Shown here in pieces: positions 27,297-36,736 of a stretch of 64,000 bases of DNA. Under the pieces are notes generated by a model, which saw only the letters and a program-made list of their open reading frames with translations, ran no database searches and was not told where the DNA came from. The DNA lies in assembly GCA_012719395.1 (NCBI GenBank), contig JAAYAL010000008.1:1-64000 (forward strand), given 5' to 3'. The translations under genes and the position numbers were made by a program. The stretch comes from Gaiellales bacterium. Lineage in GTDB: Bacteria > Actinomycetota > Thermoleophilia > RBG-16-64-13. How positions within the stretch are numbered: position 1 is the first letter of the stretch; the number at the start of each line of letters is the position of its first letter.

Positions 27297-27408
27297 CTAG
27301 ATGCGTCCCACGCGGCGGAACCAGTGGACGGCATCCTCTAGTGATTCGGCCACCGGCCGGCCGCGAAAGCCCAGCTCATGCCACGCCGGGCCCAGGGCTC
27401 CGAGGCGC
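27297..27408 (-). pseudogene. C-terminal fragment of an NAD-dependent epimerase/dihydroflavonol reductase-like gene
   Basis: The gap between hisB and hisH reads RLGALGPAWHELGFRGRP, then VAESLEDAVHWFRRVGRI and a TAG at 27297-27299. This matches the end of extended short-chain dehydrogenases (family ending RRELGWRPRPLEESLRDAVRWF). Only the last 36 codons remain, fused in sequence to the hisB end, and the Rossmann domain is missing. In relatives this gene may sit inside the his operon, and a deletion has removed it here. Confidence 0.65.
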
Positions 27409-28038
27409 CTACAGCATACCTTTGGTGGAGGGCACGCCGCCCTGCCGCGCGTCCACCACCAGCGCCGCGCTCAGGGCGCGCGCAAAGGCCTTGAACACGG
27501 CCTCCACCATGTGGTGCGGGTTTGAGCCGGTCAGCAGGCGAACATGCAGCGTGAGCCGGCCGTTGCCGACGACCGCCTGGAAGAACTCCTCCGCCAAGTC
27601 CGTGGTGAACCCGCCGATCTCCACGCCGGGAAGCTCCGCTCCCCAGGCCAAGTACGGGCGGCCGCTCAGGTCCACCACCACCTGGGCCAGTGACTCGTCC
27701 ATGGGGACGTGCGCTTCACCGTAGCGGCGAATGCCGGCCTTGTCACCCAAGGCTGCCTCCAACGCCAAACCCAAGCAGATACCGACGTCCTCCACCGTGT
27801 GGTGGGCGCCGGTCTCAAGATCACCTTCAGCCCTAAGGTTGAGATCGAAATGCCCGTGTCGACCCAACAGTGTCAGCATGTGGTCGAAGAAGCCGATGCC
27901 CGTGGCCACCCGGACGTCACCGCTTCCATCCAGCACGAGATCCAAGCCTACGTTGGTCTCCGCCGTGCACCGCTCCACCAGCGCGCGCCGCCCTCCCGCT
28001 TCCACCCGCAACGACGGTTTCTGCGGCGTTCCTTCCAC
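27409..28038 (-). CDS. hisB: Imidazoleglycerol-phosphate dehydratase HisB
   Basis: This 209-residue enzyme dehydrates IGP to imidazole acetol phosphate. Metal-binding histidines lie in [19 protein letters not shown], in [15 protein letters not shown] near the middle, and in [18 protein letters not shown] near the C-terminus, the three diagnostic blocks. The GTG start at 28038 follows a strong CGGAGGTC site. It is monofunctional, lacking the phosphatase domain found in E. coli. It heads the hisB-H-A-F run. The histidinol-phosphate aminotransferase hisC is not in the window, and hisD lies about 2.7 kb upstream beyond an MFS gene and a decayed helicase. Confidence 0.96.
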   Translation of the reverse strand: MEGTPQKPSLRVEAGGRRALVERCTAETNVGLDLVLDGSGDVRVATGIGFFDHMLTLLGRHGHFDLNLRAEGDLETGAHHTVEDVGICLGLALEAALGDKAGIRRYGEAHVPMDESLAQVVVDLSGRPYLAWGAELPGVEIGGFTTDLAEEFFQAVVGNGRLTLHVRLLTGSNPHHMVEAVFKAFARALSAALVVDARQGGVPSTKGML

Positions 28039-28054
28039 CTATGACCTCCGAGCG

Positions 28055-29261
28055 TCCGTTGTGCAACGAGCATAGCACAGGACCCCGACGGCACCTGGGG
28101 CCGGGCAGCGGAGGCCGGGACAGGTTGGGGTCGTCGGTTTCAAGGGGTAGGTACTCCAAGTGGGGCAGCTCCCACGCGCGTTCGCGGAACGTGTAGTAGT
28201 GCTCCACGTACTTCTTGAGCAGCGCCGCAGCGATCTCTTGCCAGAGGGTCACCTTGCTCATTGAATCGAAGGCGAGTTGGGCCCGGGGAATCTGCAGCCG
28301 GTACCAGGCGTGATCGCCGAGGAGGGCGCGGATGCCGGCGCGGGTGAGATTGAGGTTGTACCAGCCCCGCTCCGCCTTGAAGCGTTCAAGCTCAGAGAAG
28401 AGCCGGTCGAACTCGAGGAGTGCGATGTGCACAGCGAAGAAGTGCCCCTCGCCCGGCGCGCCCAGCTCCCTCCTCCGTCTCGGCGCGCGACTTCAGCGCC
28501 TGGATCTTCGGGTACCAGCTGAGGACCACCGGGTTATCCTGAAGCCACCGCTCCTGCTCGCGTTCCTCGGGGTCCGGAGGCACCACCGTGGGGATCGGCC
28601 CCAGTCTGCGGAAGGCGTCACCGAAGTCGGTGTGAACACCGCCGATCTCCTCCTTGAGCCGCACCGTCTTGAGTCGTCCATCGCCGAGGTCAGAAACCAC
28701 CTACAACACGAACACGGCTGGGCCCTCGGTCGGAAGCCCCTCTTCCCGCAGGTAGTCCTGGAACTGCGCCATGAAGTCGGCACGGACACCGGAAATGGAG
28801 AGCGTCTCCAGATCAGCGATGTGCCGCGGAGGATTGACCTCTGACGGTAATGCCGCGCGTATGCTGCGCTTGAGGCTCATGTCGTAGCCTCTGAGGCGCA
28901 CACCCCGGCCAAAGAGCCGGATGATCTGCGCTCCCTCCCCGGCCGATATCCACGAGCCCCATGGTGCTCACCCGCCAGCTGTTCCAGCCCTTGGTGAACG
29001 CTCGGAGTCGTCCTGCAGGTTGGCGATGTGGTGGTCCTTGCCGAAGCCGTCGTTGTAGAAGTAGCGGTAGGAGTAGTCGAAGAGGATGCTCTTGGCATAC
29101 GTGTCCGAGAGGGACGCGTTGCCCTTGACGGCTTGTGCGAAGGTGAGGGTTGAGGTCCACGGCGGCGTCGAACAGCGCCGTCGAAGCCGGTCCAGACTAT
29201 CCGTGGAGCGGCGGGTGAGATCGTGCGCGTAGTACGCGGCGTGGTAGTCGGTGAGGTCCAT
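28055..29261 (-). pseudogene. Decayed DEAD/DEAH helicase / type III restriction-like gene
   Basis: Fragments in several frames together match one large defence-type helicase. ATG 29261 starts [18 protein letters not shown], the N-terminus of these proteins. After a gap come [20 protein letters not shown] and, in another frame, MGLVDIG with [15 protein letters not shown] (the helicase motif VI region). Then [37 protein letters not shown] and finally [20 protein letters not shown]. At least three frameshifts are needed, one stop (28701) interrupts it, and the ATPase motifs I-II are deleted. The C-terminus is lost near 28055. It sits between an MFS gene and hisB. Functional activity is excluded. 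Confidence 0.75.
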
Positions 29262-29299
29262 GCGGCGCCCTGAAGTCCGTTGCCGTCGCGGCCAAACGC

Positions 29300-30607
29300 C
29301 TACCCCTCCCCCTCCACCAGCTCCACCGAGGCCGGCGCGCCGTCCGTCTCGGCCGCAGCCATGGCATGCTCCCGGGTGGCGCTCCTCCACGTCCCGTACA
29401 GCCCCGGCGACACCGCCAGCAGGCCCACCAGCGCGATGGAGCCCGCATAGGCCAGCACCCGCCCGCCGACGTGCTGGTAGACGAGCGGGGCCACCAACGT
29501 CCCCACCAGGGCCGCCAGTTGCCCGGACGCATGCTCCATGCCCTGCACCGCCCCGATCCAGGGCGGCGGCGCCACCTGCACCAGGAAGGCGGTTTTGGCT
29601 GGGAAGGAGAGCGCCACGCACAGCCCTTCCACCACGTTGAAGACCAGCAGCAGCGGCAACACGTCCAGCGTGCCGTAGGCCATCCAGCACAGCGTAGACA
29701 GCCCGAAACCGATGAACACCAGCCAGAACCGGCTGTAACGGTCGGCCAAACGCCCGCCCACGAACGCCAGCAACATGGGCAGGCTGAACGCCACCCAGGT
29801 GGCGCCCACGAAGGCCATGGATGCCCCCAGGTGTCGTAGCCACAGGCTCCAAATGACCTCGAAGGCCCCGCTGGCGAAGTTGAAGGAGGCGGCCAACACC
29901 AGGAAGTAGAGGACGGGGCGGCCGGCCAGTACACGGAAGGACGGCCGCGCCTGGATCTCACGTGCCGGGTGCCGGACGGTCCGGACCGGCTCCCGCAACA
30001 CAGCAGCCATGGCCACCACCACCACCGCCGTGAGAGCGCTCCCGAAGAGGAAGATGGAGTAGAAAGCCCACTTCCCCTGACCTCCGCCCAGTTGATAGAG
30101 GGGAACGGCCAGCGCCGGCCCCAGGACCAATCCGGCAAACTGCGCCGTGGTCAGCCAGCCGAAGGCCCGGCTGCGGTTGGATTGGTCGGTGATGTCGGCG
30201 ATGAAGCCGATTCCCGCCGGGTAGATGGCGGCCGCTCCCATTCCCTCCAGGAACCGGAACAGCACGAACCAACCGGGGCGCGTAGTGGTGATGAATAGGA
30301 GGGTGGCCGTCAAATAGAGGCAGGCGCCCAGGATGAGCAGCGGCTTGCGGCCGAAGCGGTCGCTGGCCAGCCCGAAGAGCGAGGAGAACCCCACCACGCC
30401 CACGTAGTAGGCCGCGGCCACCAGCCCAATGAGCGCCACCGAGGCATGCCCCTCTTCCTGTAGAAAGACGGGTAGGTAGGGGAGGATGGCGCCGAAGCCG
30501 GTCCAGACCACGAAGAGCGAAGCGGCGATGACGAGAAGCTGTAAGGGTAGGCGGGAAGTGGGTGTTGTGGTCACAATCAACTCGGGTCGGCGGGTCAGCT
30601 TCACCAC
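29300..30607 (-). CDS. MFS transporter (multidrug-resistance-like)
   Basis: This 435-residue major facilitator has 12 predicted helices. The first helix is [20 protein letters not shown], followed by [20 protein letters not shown]. The family motif between helices 2 and 3 reads [16 protein letters not shown], and the drug-exporter type helix 5 motif (GLVLGPALA) is present. This points to an H+-coupled exporter of the DHA1 group. The start is GTG 30607, or possibly the GTG at codon 12. It lies between hisD and the decayed helicase on the same strand. A link to histidine metabolism is not implied. The substrate is unknown. Confidence 0.87.
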   Translation of the reverse strand: MVKLTRRPELIVTTTPTSRLPLQLLVIAASLFVVWTGFGAILPYLPVFLQEEGHASVALIGLVAAAYYVGVVGFSSLFGLASDRFGRKPLLILGACLYLTATLLFITTTRPGWFVLFRFLEGMGAAAIYPAGIGFIADITDQSNRSRAFGWLTTAQFAGLVLGPALAVPLYQLGGGQGKWAFYSIFLFGSALTAVVVVAMAAVLREPVRTVRHPAREIQARPSFRVLAGRPVLYFLVLAASFNFASGAFEVIWSLWLRHLGASMAFVGATWVAFSLPMLLAFVGGRLADRYSRFWLVFIGFGLSTLCWMAYGTLDVLPLLLVFNVVEGLCVALSFPAKTAFLVQVAPPPWIGAVQGMEHASGQLAALVGTLVAPLVYQHVGGRVLAYAGSIALVGLLAVSPGLYGTWRSATREHAMAAAETDGAPASVELVEGEG

Positions 30608-30747
30608 GATACGCCGCTCCCGCCGTTTCGCCCAGTCGGAGGCGCTCGACTCCCAGCTGCCGGCGCCCCTTGCGGCCGCAATTCTCCGCGCGCGGACCCC
30701 GAGCCGCGGGCGGATGCATCCGGCGATCAGGCCGCCCGTGCCGCGGG

Positions 30748-32109
30748 CTATTCCGCGGCATCCTCCGCCCGCATCTCCGCCGATATGCGGTGGAAGCAGA
30801 ACCCCTCGCTCTCCGCCAAGCGGGCCAACGGCGGCGCCAGACGGCCGGCGGCGGCCGCGTCCAACTCAATGAGCGACTGCCGGCGCAGAAAGGTATGCAC
30901 GGACAGGGCGGAAGCGAAGCGGGCCGAGCCCCCGGTGGGCAGCACGTGATTGGAGCCGGCCACGTAGTCGCCAAAGGCCGTGGGCGTATGTTTCCCTACG
31001 AATATGGCACCGGCCGAGGCTACGCCGGAGAGGAAGGCACGGGCGTCCTGCAGGTGGAGCTCCAAGTGCTCGGGGCCGTAGGCGTTCACCAACGCCGCCG
31101 CCAGCGGGGCGAACTCCTGGCCCAGAGCCGGGTAGAAGGCGTGGAGGTTGCCACCAACTGGACGTGCGACACAGGACCCCGTGGACGCGGGCCCCGGCAC
31201 AGCGGAGTGGGCGGCGAGCGTGTCGGACAGTGCGCACCGCTCGGCGCGCAGCACCTCGATGGCCTTGCCCACCGCTCGGCAGAAGTCCTCGTCCGGCGCC
31301 ATGAGCAGGGCTTGAGCACCGCTGCCGTGTTCCTCCTGAGCCAGGAGATCGGCGGCCACCCAGCGCGGCTCCGCCTGCCCGTCCGCCACCACCAGCACCT
31401 CGCTGGGCCCGGCCAAGCTGTCGATGCCCACCAGCCCGAACACCTGCCGCTTGGCCTCGTTTACGTACGCGTTGCCCGGTCCGGTGATGACGTCTACCCG
31501 GGGCACCGTCCCTGTGCCGTACGCCAGCGCCGCCACCGCCTGCGCCCCGCCCAGACGGTAGACCTCACGTACGCCCAGCAGCCAGGCCGCAGCCAGCACC
31601 GACTCGTTCACCGCGCCATCCCGCCCCGGCGGCGTGCAGATGGCCAACTCCGCCACTCCCGCCACCTGCGCCGGCACCACGTTCATGATGACCGAGGACG
31701 CGTAGGAGCCCAGCCCGCCCGGCACGTACAGCCCCGCCCGCCCCACCGGCCGCTGGCGGATGCCCAGGCGCTGACCGTCCGGCCCCTGCTCCTCCCAGTC
31801 GGCGGGGAGCTCGTGACGGTGGAACCAAGTGCAGTTGTCGCGCGCCTTTTCCAGCGCCCGGCGCAGATCCGCCGGGAGCCGCTCACTGGCGGCGCGCAGT
31901 TCCTCCTCCGGCACGCGCAGGCGTGCGGCCGTCACCTGGGGCCAGTCCAGCCGGGCGGTGACCTCGACCAGGGCGGCGTCGCCGCGGGCGCGCACGCCGG
32001 CCAGAATCCCCTCCACCACCCGCGCGATCGCCTCACTGCTTGCCGGGCGAGGGCGGACACCGTCAACGGCACTGGGGACAGATGCGAGCGTGAGCGCCTG
32101 AATGAGCAC
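30748..32109 (-). CDS. hisD: Histidinol dehydrogenase HisD
   Basis: This 453-residue zinc enzyme oxidises histidinol to histidine with two NAD+. The Zn-ligand region EEHGSGAQALL and the catalytic block AGSNHVLPTGGSARFASAL are present. NAD-binding stretches GRAGLYVPGGLGSYASSVIM and VDVITGPGNAYVNEAKRQVFG are intact. The GTG start at 32109 follows GGAGGCC. An insertion-like stretch near residue 315 (SAVPGPASTGSCVARPVGG) replaces the usual shorter loop and may be lineage-specific. It lies 96 bases downstream of dnaE and upstream of the MFS gene, separate from hisBHAF. Confidence 0.94.
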   Translation of the reverse strand: MLIQALTLASVPSAVDGVRPRPASSEAIARVVEGILAGVRARGDAALVEVTARLDWPQVTAARLRVPEEELRAASERLPADLRRALEKARDNCTWFHRHELPADWEEQGPDGQRLGIRQRPVGRAGLYVPGGLGSYASSVIMNVVPAQVAGVAELAICTPPGRDGAVNESVLAAAWLLGVREVYRLGGAQAVAALAYGTGTVPRVDVITGPGNAYVNEAKRQVFGLVGIDSLAGPSEVLVVADGQAEPRWVAADLLAQEEHGSGAQALLMAPDEDFCRAVGKAIEVLRAERCALSDTLAAHSAVPGPASTGSCVARPVGGNLHAFYPALGQEFAPLAAALVNAYGPEHLELHLQDARAFLSGVASAGAIFVGKHTPTAFGDYVAGSNHVLPTGGSARFASALSVHTFLRRQSLIELDAAAAGRLAPPLARLAESEGFCFHRISAEMRAEDAAE

Positions 32110-32205
32110 CTTGGCCTCCGAGTCAGAGCGAGGGACTACCGCGCGCCCCGCGCCGGCGGGGTCGCGAGCACAGGTTACCAGCCCGCGGACGGTCGCAGCC
32201 GAAGA

Positions 32206-35200
32206 CTACAGGCCGGAGACCGCGCCCACCAGCGGCGCGCCCTGCCAGCTCACGGCTGCCTCACCCAACAAGACCTTGAGCTCCGCAAAGAGACTCGTCT
32301 GCGGGTCCACGCGGTAGCCTTCGCCGAAGCGCAGCAGGAAGCGATCCGCACTGGTCACCACTTCCACCTGCACCGGGCAAGGCCCAGGGAAGTGGTGCAG
32401 CACCAGCTTGAGATCATCAATGACGGTGGCGGGCACGCCCTCCCCATCCAGGGTCAGGAGAACCGGCTCGTCGCCGGTGCGGGCCACGAAGGGCTCCACG
32501 GCGAAGGGAATGAGCTTGGTCTCCACTTCGTCCTTGTGGTCCACCTTGCCCCGCACCTTGACCACGCGGTCCTCCTGCAGGATCTCCCTGTTGTCCGAGT
32601 ACATGCGCGGGAAGCACAGCATTTCCACCGACCCCTCGACGCCGTCCAGGGTCACGAAGGCCATGGTCTCGTGGTTCTTCTTGGTGGTGATGCGCTTCAC
32701 GGATGACACCATGCCCACGATGGTGACCTCCTGGCCATCCGCCACCTCGCTCAGATGCGAGATGAGATGGGTGGTTTCCGCCTGGATCTGGTGGCGCAGC
32801 CCCCGTAGCGGATGGGAGGACAGAAACAGCCCCAATGTCTCCTTCTCCTGCGCCAGCCGCTCCTCCTTGCTGAAGTCATCCTCGGGGATGGGCACGGGCA
32901 ACGACTGCGGGCCCCGTCCCGTGCCGGCCGCCGCTGCCCCCGCGGGGGCCTTCTTGCCCTCGGGGGCCACACTCAACAGGTCGAAAATGGATCCCTGCCC
33001 CAGCGTGGCGTCAGCCTGCGTCTTCTTGGCGAAGGACATGGCCTGGGGCAGCACCTGCAGCATGCCCAATCGAGAATAGCCGGTGGAATCCAGCCCGCCG
33101 GCCTTGATGAGACTCTCGATGGCGCGCTGGTTGACCGTGGTCAGATCCACGCGGGCGCAGAAGTCGAAGATGTCGCTGAAGCCGCCCGCCTCCTCGCGCG
33201 CGGCCAGGATGCACTTGATGGCCGTCTCCCCCACGTTCTTCACCGCGTTGAGCCCGAAGCGGATACGGCCCTCCACCACCCGAAAGTTGATGGCGGATTC
33301 GTTGATGTCCGGCGGCAGAACCTCGATGCCCATCTCGTTGGCCACCGTCACATAGAAGGGCACTTTGTCCTTGGTGTTCATGACGCTGGAGATGAGGGCC
33401 GCCATGTATTCCACCGGGTAGTTCGCTTTGAGATAGGCGGTCTGGTAAGCGATGAGCGCGTAGCAGGCGGCGTGCGACTTGTTGAAGGAGTAGTCGCCCG
33501 CCTTCTCCATCAGCGACCACAGGTGGTCCACCACACCCGGCGCCGCGCCCCCCGCCAGGGCGCCCTCACGGAACTTGGGCTGCAGCCGGTCCAGGATGGC
33601 GCGGTTCTTCTTGCCGATGGCCTTGCGCAGGTCGTCTGCCTCCGAGGGCGTGAAGCCGCCGATGCGCTTGGAGATGTCCATCAACTGTTCCTGGTAGATG
33701 GCCACGCCGTAGGTGGGCTTGAGCACCGGCTCCAGGCGCGGGTCCACATAGGTGACCAGCGCGGGATCGCGCTTGTTGCGGGCGAAGGTGGGGATGAACT
33801 CCATGGGACCCGGCCGATAGAGGGCCACCAGGGCGATGAGGTCGTCGAAGGTGGTGGGGCCCACCTCACGCAGAGCGGCCTGCATGCCCGTGGACTCAAA
33901 CTGGAAGACCCCCTCCGAGTCCCCCCGGGTCAGCATGCGGTAGGTCTTGCCGTCGTCGAAGGGGATGGCCGCCAGGTCGAAGGCCGGGTCCTGCTCGCGG
34001 ATGATACGCACGGCCTCGGCCAGCACATCCAAGTTGCGTAGGCCCAGGAAGTCCATCTTGAGCAGCCCCAGCTTCTCCACATCGCCCATGGCGAACTGCG
34101 TGACCACCTCGGCGTCGCCCTTCTGCTGCAGCGGCAGGTAGTCGGTGAGGGGTCGGTCGGAGATGACCACGCCGGCGGCGTGGATGGACTCCTGCCGGAT
34201 CAGCCCTTCGATGGGCCTGGCCACGTCCACCACTCGGCGAACTTCCTCGTCCTTGTCGTACTCGGCGCGCAGGTCCTGCTTGTCGGCCAGCGCATCGGCC
34301 AGAGTCACCTTGGGCCCTTCCGGCACCAGCTTGGCGATGCGGTCCGCCACACCGTAGGGCACGTCCATCACCCGGGCGGCATCGCGGATGGCCTGCCGCG
34401 CCTTGATCGTGCCGAAGGTGCCGATCTGCGCCACCCGGTCCCGCCCGTACTTCTCAGCCACGTACTCGATGACCCGGTCCCGCCCCTCCACGGAGAAGTC
34501 GATGTCGATATCGGGCATGCTCACCCGGCCGGGGTTGAGAAAACGCTCGAAGAGCAGGTCGTGCTTGAGCGGGTCCAACTCGGTAATGCCCAGCAGGTAG
34601 GCCACCAGCGACCCCGCCGCCGAGCCGCGGCCCGGTCCCACGGGGATGCCCGCCCGTTTGGAAAAGGAGACGAAGTCCCAGACGATCAGGAAGTAGGCGG
34701 GGAAGCCCATCTGACCGATGGTGGCCAGCTCCATCTCCAGACGCTCGCGGACCTCGGGCCCTGGGTCGGCGCCGAAACGGCGGCTGATGCCCTCCTCGCA
34801 CAGGTGGCGCAGGTAGGCGGCCTCGTCGGCGAAGCCTCCAGGCACCTCGTAGCTGGGGAGCAGGATGCGGTCGAACTCCAGGTTGACGTTGCAGCGCTCC
34901 GCCACCAGCAGCGTGTTGTCCACCGCCTCCGGGTACTTGGCGAAGGCCTGCCGCATCTCCTCTTCCGACTTGAAGTAGAACTCCTCGCTGCTGAAGCGCA
35001 GCCGCTTCTCCTCCGAGAGCCGGGAGCCGGTCTGGATGCAGAGCAGCACGTCGTGCGCCGGGGCGTCCTTGTGCTCCAGGTAGTGGATGTCGTTGGTGGC
35101 CACCAGGGGCAGGCCCACTTCCCGCGCCAGTTCGGCGACGGCCTCGGGCACTCCCTCCAGATCCGGGACACCGGTCTCCTGGATCTCGATGTACACGTTC

Positions 35201-35700
35201 TCCCGGCCGAAGAGGCCGCACAGCCGCTCCACTTCCCGCCTGGCGTCTTCCTTCTGCCCCCGCTCCAACGATTTGGACAGCCGCCCGGTAGGGCAACCGG
35301 AGAGGCAGATAAGGCCGTCGGCGTACTGCTGCAGGAGCTCGTAGTCCACTCGGGGTTTGATGTAGTAGCCCTCCAGGAAGGCGCGGCTGCCCAAGCGCAG
35401 CAGGTTCTGGTAGCCCTCGTTGGTGCTGGCCAGCAGAGTGAGATGCCAGCGCTCCTCCGACTGGCGATCCTTGTGCAACCGGTCCTCCACCACGTAGGCC
35501 TCCAGGCCCAGGATGGGCTTGACCCCGGCCTTGACCGCCTTCTGGTAGAACTGCACGGCACCGGACAGCACCCCGTGATCCGTGAGGGCCAGTGCCGGCA
35601 TGCCGTAGGCGGCGGCCTTCTCCACCAGATCGCCCACCTTGCAGGCACCGTCGAGGGCGGAGTAATCGCTGTGGACATGGAGATGTACGAAGCCGGACAT
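32206..35700 (-). CDS. dnaE: DNA polymerase III alpha subunit DnaE
   Basis: This 1,164-residue replicative polymerase begins with a PHP domain (HLHVHSDYSALDGACKVGDL). The catalytic aspartates of the C-family palm are in SMPDIDIDFSVEGRDRVIEY, with GPGRGSAAGSLVAYLLGI nearby. The fingers and helix-hairpin-helix regions (YEIQ-like YQEQLMDISKRIGGF and KKNRAILDR) follow. An OB-fold is near residue 1,000 (VTIVGMVSSVKRITTKK). ATG 35700 is chosen because the PHP domain begins there; upstream residues are low-complexity. It has no exonuclease insertion, so it is DnaE1-like rather than PolC. Length and domain order are normal. Confidence 0.97.
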   Translation of the reverse strand: MSGFVHLHVHSDYSALDGACKVGDLVEKAAAYGMPALALTDHGVLSGAVQFYQKAVKAGVKPILGLEAYVVEDRLHKDRQSEERWHLTLLASTNEGYQNLLRLGSRAFLEGYYIKPRVDYELLQQYADGLICLSGCPTGRLSKSLERGQKEDARREVERLCGLFGRENVYIEIQETGVPDLEGVPEAVAELAREVGLPLVATNDIHYLEHKDAPAHDVLLCIQTGSRLSEEKRLRFSSEEFYFKSEEEMRQAFAKYPEAVDNTLLVAERCNVNLEFDRILLPSYEVPGGFADEAAYLRHLCEEGISRRFGADPGPEVRERLEMELATIGQMGFPAYFLIVWDFVSFSKRAGIPVGPGRGSAAGSLVAYLLGITELDPLKHDLLFERFLNPGRVSMPDIDIDFSVEGRDRVIEYVAEKYGRDRVAQIGTFGTIKARQAIRDAARVMDVPYGVADRIAKLVPEGPKVTLADALADKQDLRAEYDKDEEVRRVVDVARPIEGLIRQESIHAAGVVISDRPLTDYLPLQQKGDAEVVTQFAMGDVEKLGLLKMDFLGLRNLDVLAEAVRIIREQDPAFDLAAIPFDDGKTYRMLTRGDSEGVFQFESTGMQAALREVGPTTFDDLIALVALYRPGPMEFIPTFARNKRDPALVTYVDPRLEPVLKPTYGVAIYQEQLMDISKRIGGFTPSEADDLRKAIGKKNRAILDRLQPKFREGALAGGAAPGVVDHLWSLMEKAGDYSFNKSHAACYALIAYQTAYLKANYPVEYMAALISSVMNTKDKVPFYVTVANEMGIEVLPPDINESAINFRVVEGRIRFGLNAVKNVGETAIKCILAAREEAGGFSDIFDFCARVDLTTVNQRAIESLIKAGGLDSTGYSRLGMLQVLPQAMSFAKKTQADATLGQGSIFDLLSVAPEGKKAPAGAAAAGTGRGPQSLPVPIPEDDFSKEERLAQEKETLGLFLSSHPLRGLRHQIQAETTHLISHLSEVADGQEVTIVGMVSSVKRITTKKNHETMAFVTLDGVEGSVEMLCFPRMYSDNREILQEDRVVKVRGKVDHKDEVETKLIPFAVEPFVARTGDEPVLLTLDGEGVPATVIDDLKLVLHHFPGPCPVQVEVVTSADRFLLRFGEGYRVDPQTSLFAELKVLLGEAAVSWQGAPLVGAVSGL

Positions 35701-36176
35701 GGGCGCAGCGACTCCCCTGGAGGTAGACGGGCTGGGTGGCAATCCCCCGTGACGGGTCAGGTTACAGGCTCGATTCTACCCCGAACGCCTCTTTGCCTCA
35801 ACCAGAATGTGTGGCCCATGGCGGACGCTGTACGCCGGAGGCGGACGAAGGGCGAGATCACAAGCCTTCCACAAGCCTCCCTATTGAAGCCGCCTTAACA
35901 AGACGATCCGGTCCGGCCCGGCGCTGGTGAAGATGACAGACGAACCAAGCAGAGCGAACCCGTCGGACAGCCAGGATGCGAGGCCTTTGGCTCTTGGCGC
36001 GGTCCTTGACGCCCAGTGACATCCACCCATACTGGGGTGACGGGGGAGTGCTCAGTCTCCCCATGCGGCACGAAGGGGTCGGAAGGACAGAGGTCCTGCA
36101 CAAGATGCTGGCTCCCCGCCACCGGGGGATCGAGGCCGGCCCACGGGCCACCGGCCGGCTCTGCGAGGAGGTCGTC
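35701..36176. other. Noncoding region upstream of dnaE
   Basis: No gene is supported in this stretch on either strand. It should carry the dnaE promoter (minus strand). A few open frames are present but show neither similarity nor ribosome binding sites. Confidence 0.5.
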
Positions 36177-36263
36177 ATGGTCGTGCACGCCGATATCTCC
36201 GCCCATACCGACTACTCCTATGCCGGCTTCGTCGCCTACGTCAGAGAGCGCGGCGCAGAGTAA
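36177..36263 (+). pseudogene. 28-codon micro-ORF resembling the N-terminus of a PHP-domain protein
   Basis: ATG 36177 lies five bases after a perfect AGGAGG. It encodes MVVHADISAHTDYS followed by YAGFVAYVRERGAE and TAA at 36261. The start resembles PHP-domain proteins (DLHVHTxYS), although the first of the two His residues is replaced by Ser. Nothing similar continues after the stop. It may be a truncated PHP gene, or a real microprotein given the strong ribosome binding site. A beta-CASP nuclease fragment is a less likely alternative. Confidence 0.35.
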
Positions 36264-36383
36264 CCCCTGCCGCCCGAGGCCAACCGCTCCTGCCGCGCCA
36301 CCAAAGAGCACGATGCATGTCCCGGGCTTCCTTCATCGCGCGAGATGAGACGCGTGTCATGCGCGTCGACGGCGAAGCCGGCG

Positions 36384-36584
36384 TCATCCCCGAGCCGGCC
36401 GGCCGGCGCCCCCTCCGCCGCGCTTCTTGGGCAGCAAAGCACTGATGATCCCCACAAGTGCCACCGCCCCCATGATGAGGTAGGTGGTGGTGGGAGCCAG
36501 GTGGAAGAGCCATACGCACACGGCGTAGATGACCCCCAGTCAGACCACCAACCCCACAAGACTGCCGATGATCCTGCCGGCCAT
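36384..36584 (-). CDS. Small two-helix membrane protein interrupted by UGA at codon 15
   Basis: On the minus strand ATG 36584 follows a strong GGGGAGGTCACC site. The frame reads MAGRIIGSLVGLVV, then UGA at 36540-36542. It continues LGVIYAVCVWLFHLAPTTTY, a second hydrophobic helix LIMGAVALVGIISALLP and a basic Gly-rich tail KKRGGGGAGRPARG, ending TGA at 36384. Without the UGA it would be an ordinary 66-residue membrane protein. A TGG-to-TGA change (Trp) fits the helix best; selenocysteine inside a membrane helix would be unusual. It is not obviously a member of a named family. It could also start at a downstream codon and be shorter. Confidence 0.45.
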
Positions 36585-36736
36585 GGTGACCTCCCCGCGT
36601 GCGGGCGGCGCCCCCAGGGCGCGCCGCCTCCCACACCCGCTGCGCTTCGCCCATCTCCCTTCTACCTACCGAAAGCCGGCCCCCGGCAAACGCGGTACGC
36701 GAACACGCCGGACGGCACACGCCACCGGTGGCGGAA

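Noticed and set aside
35895-36311. Minus-strand open frame of 138 codons upstream of dnaE
   Set aside because: It has no ribosome binding site or recognisable domain, and it is antisense to the stronger micro-ORF signal.
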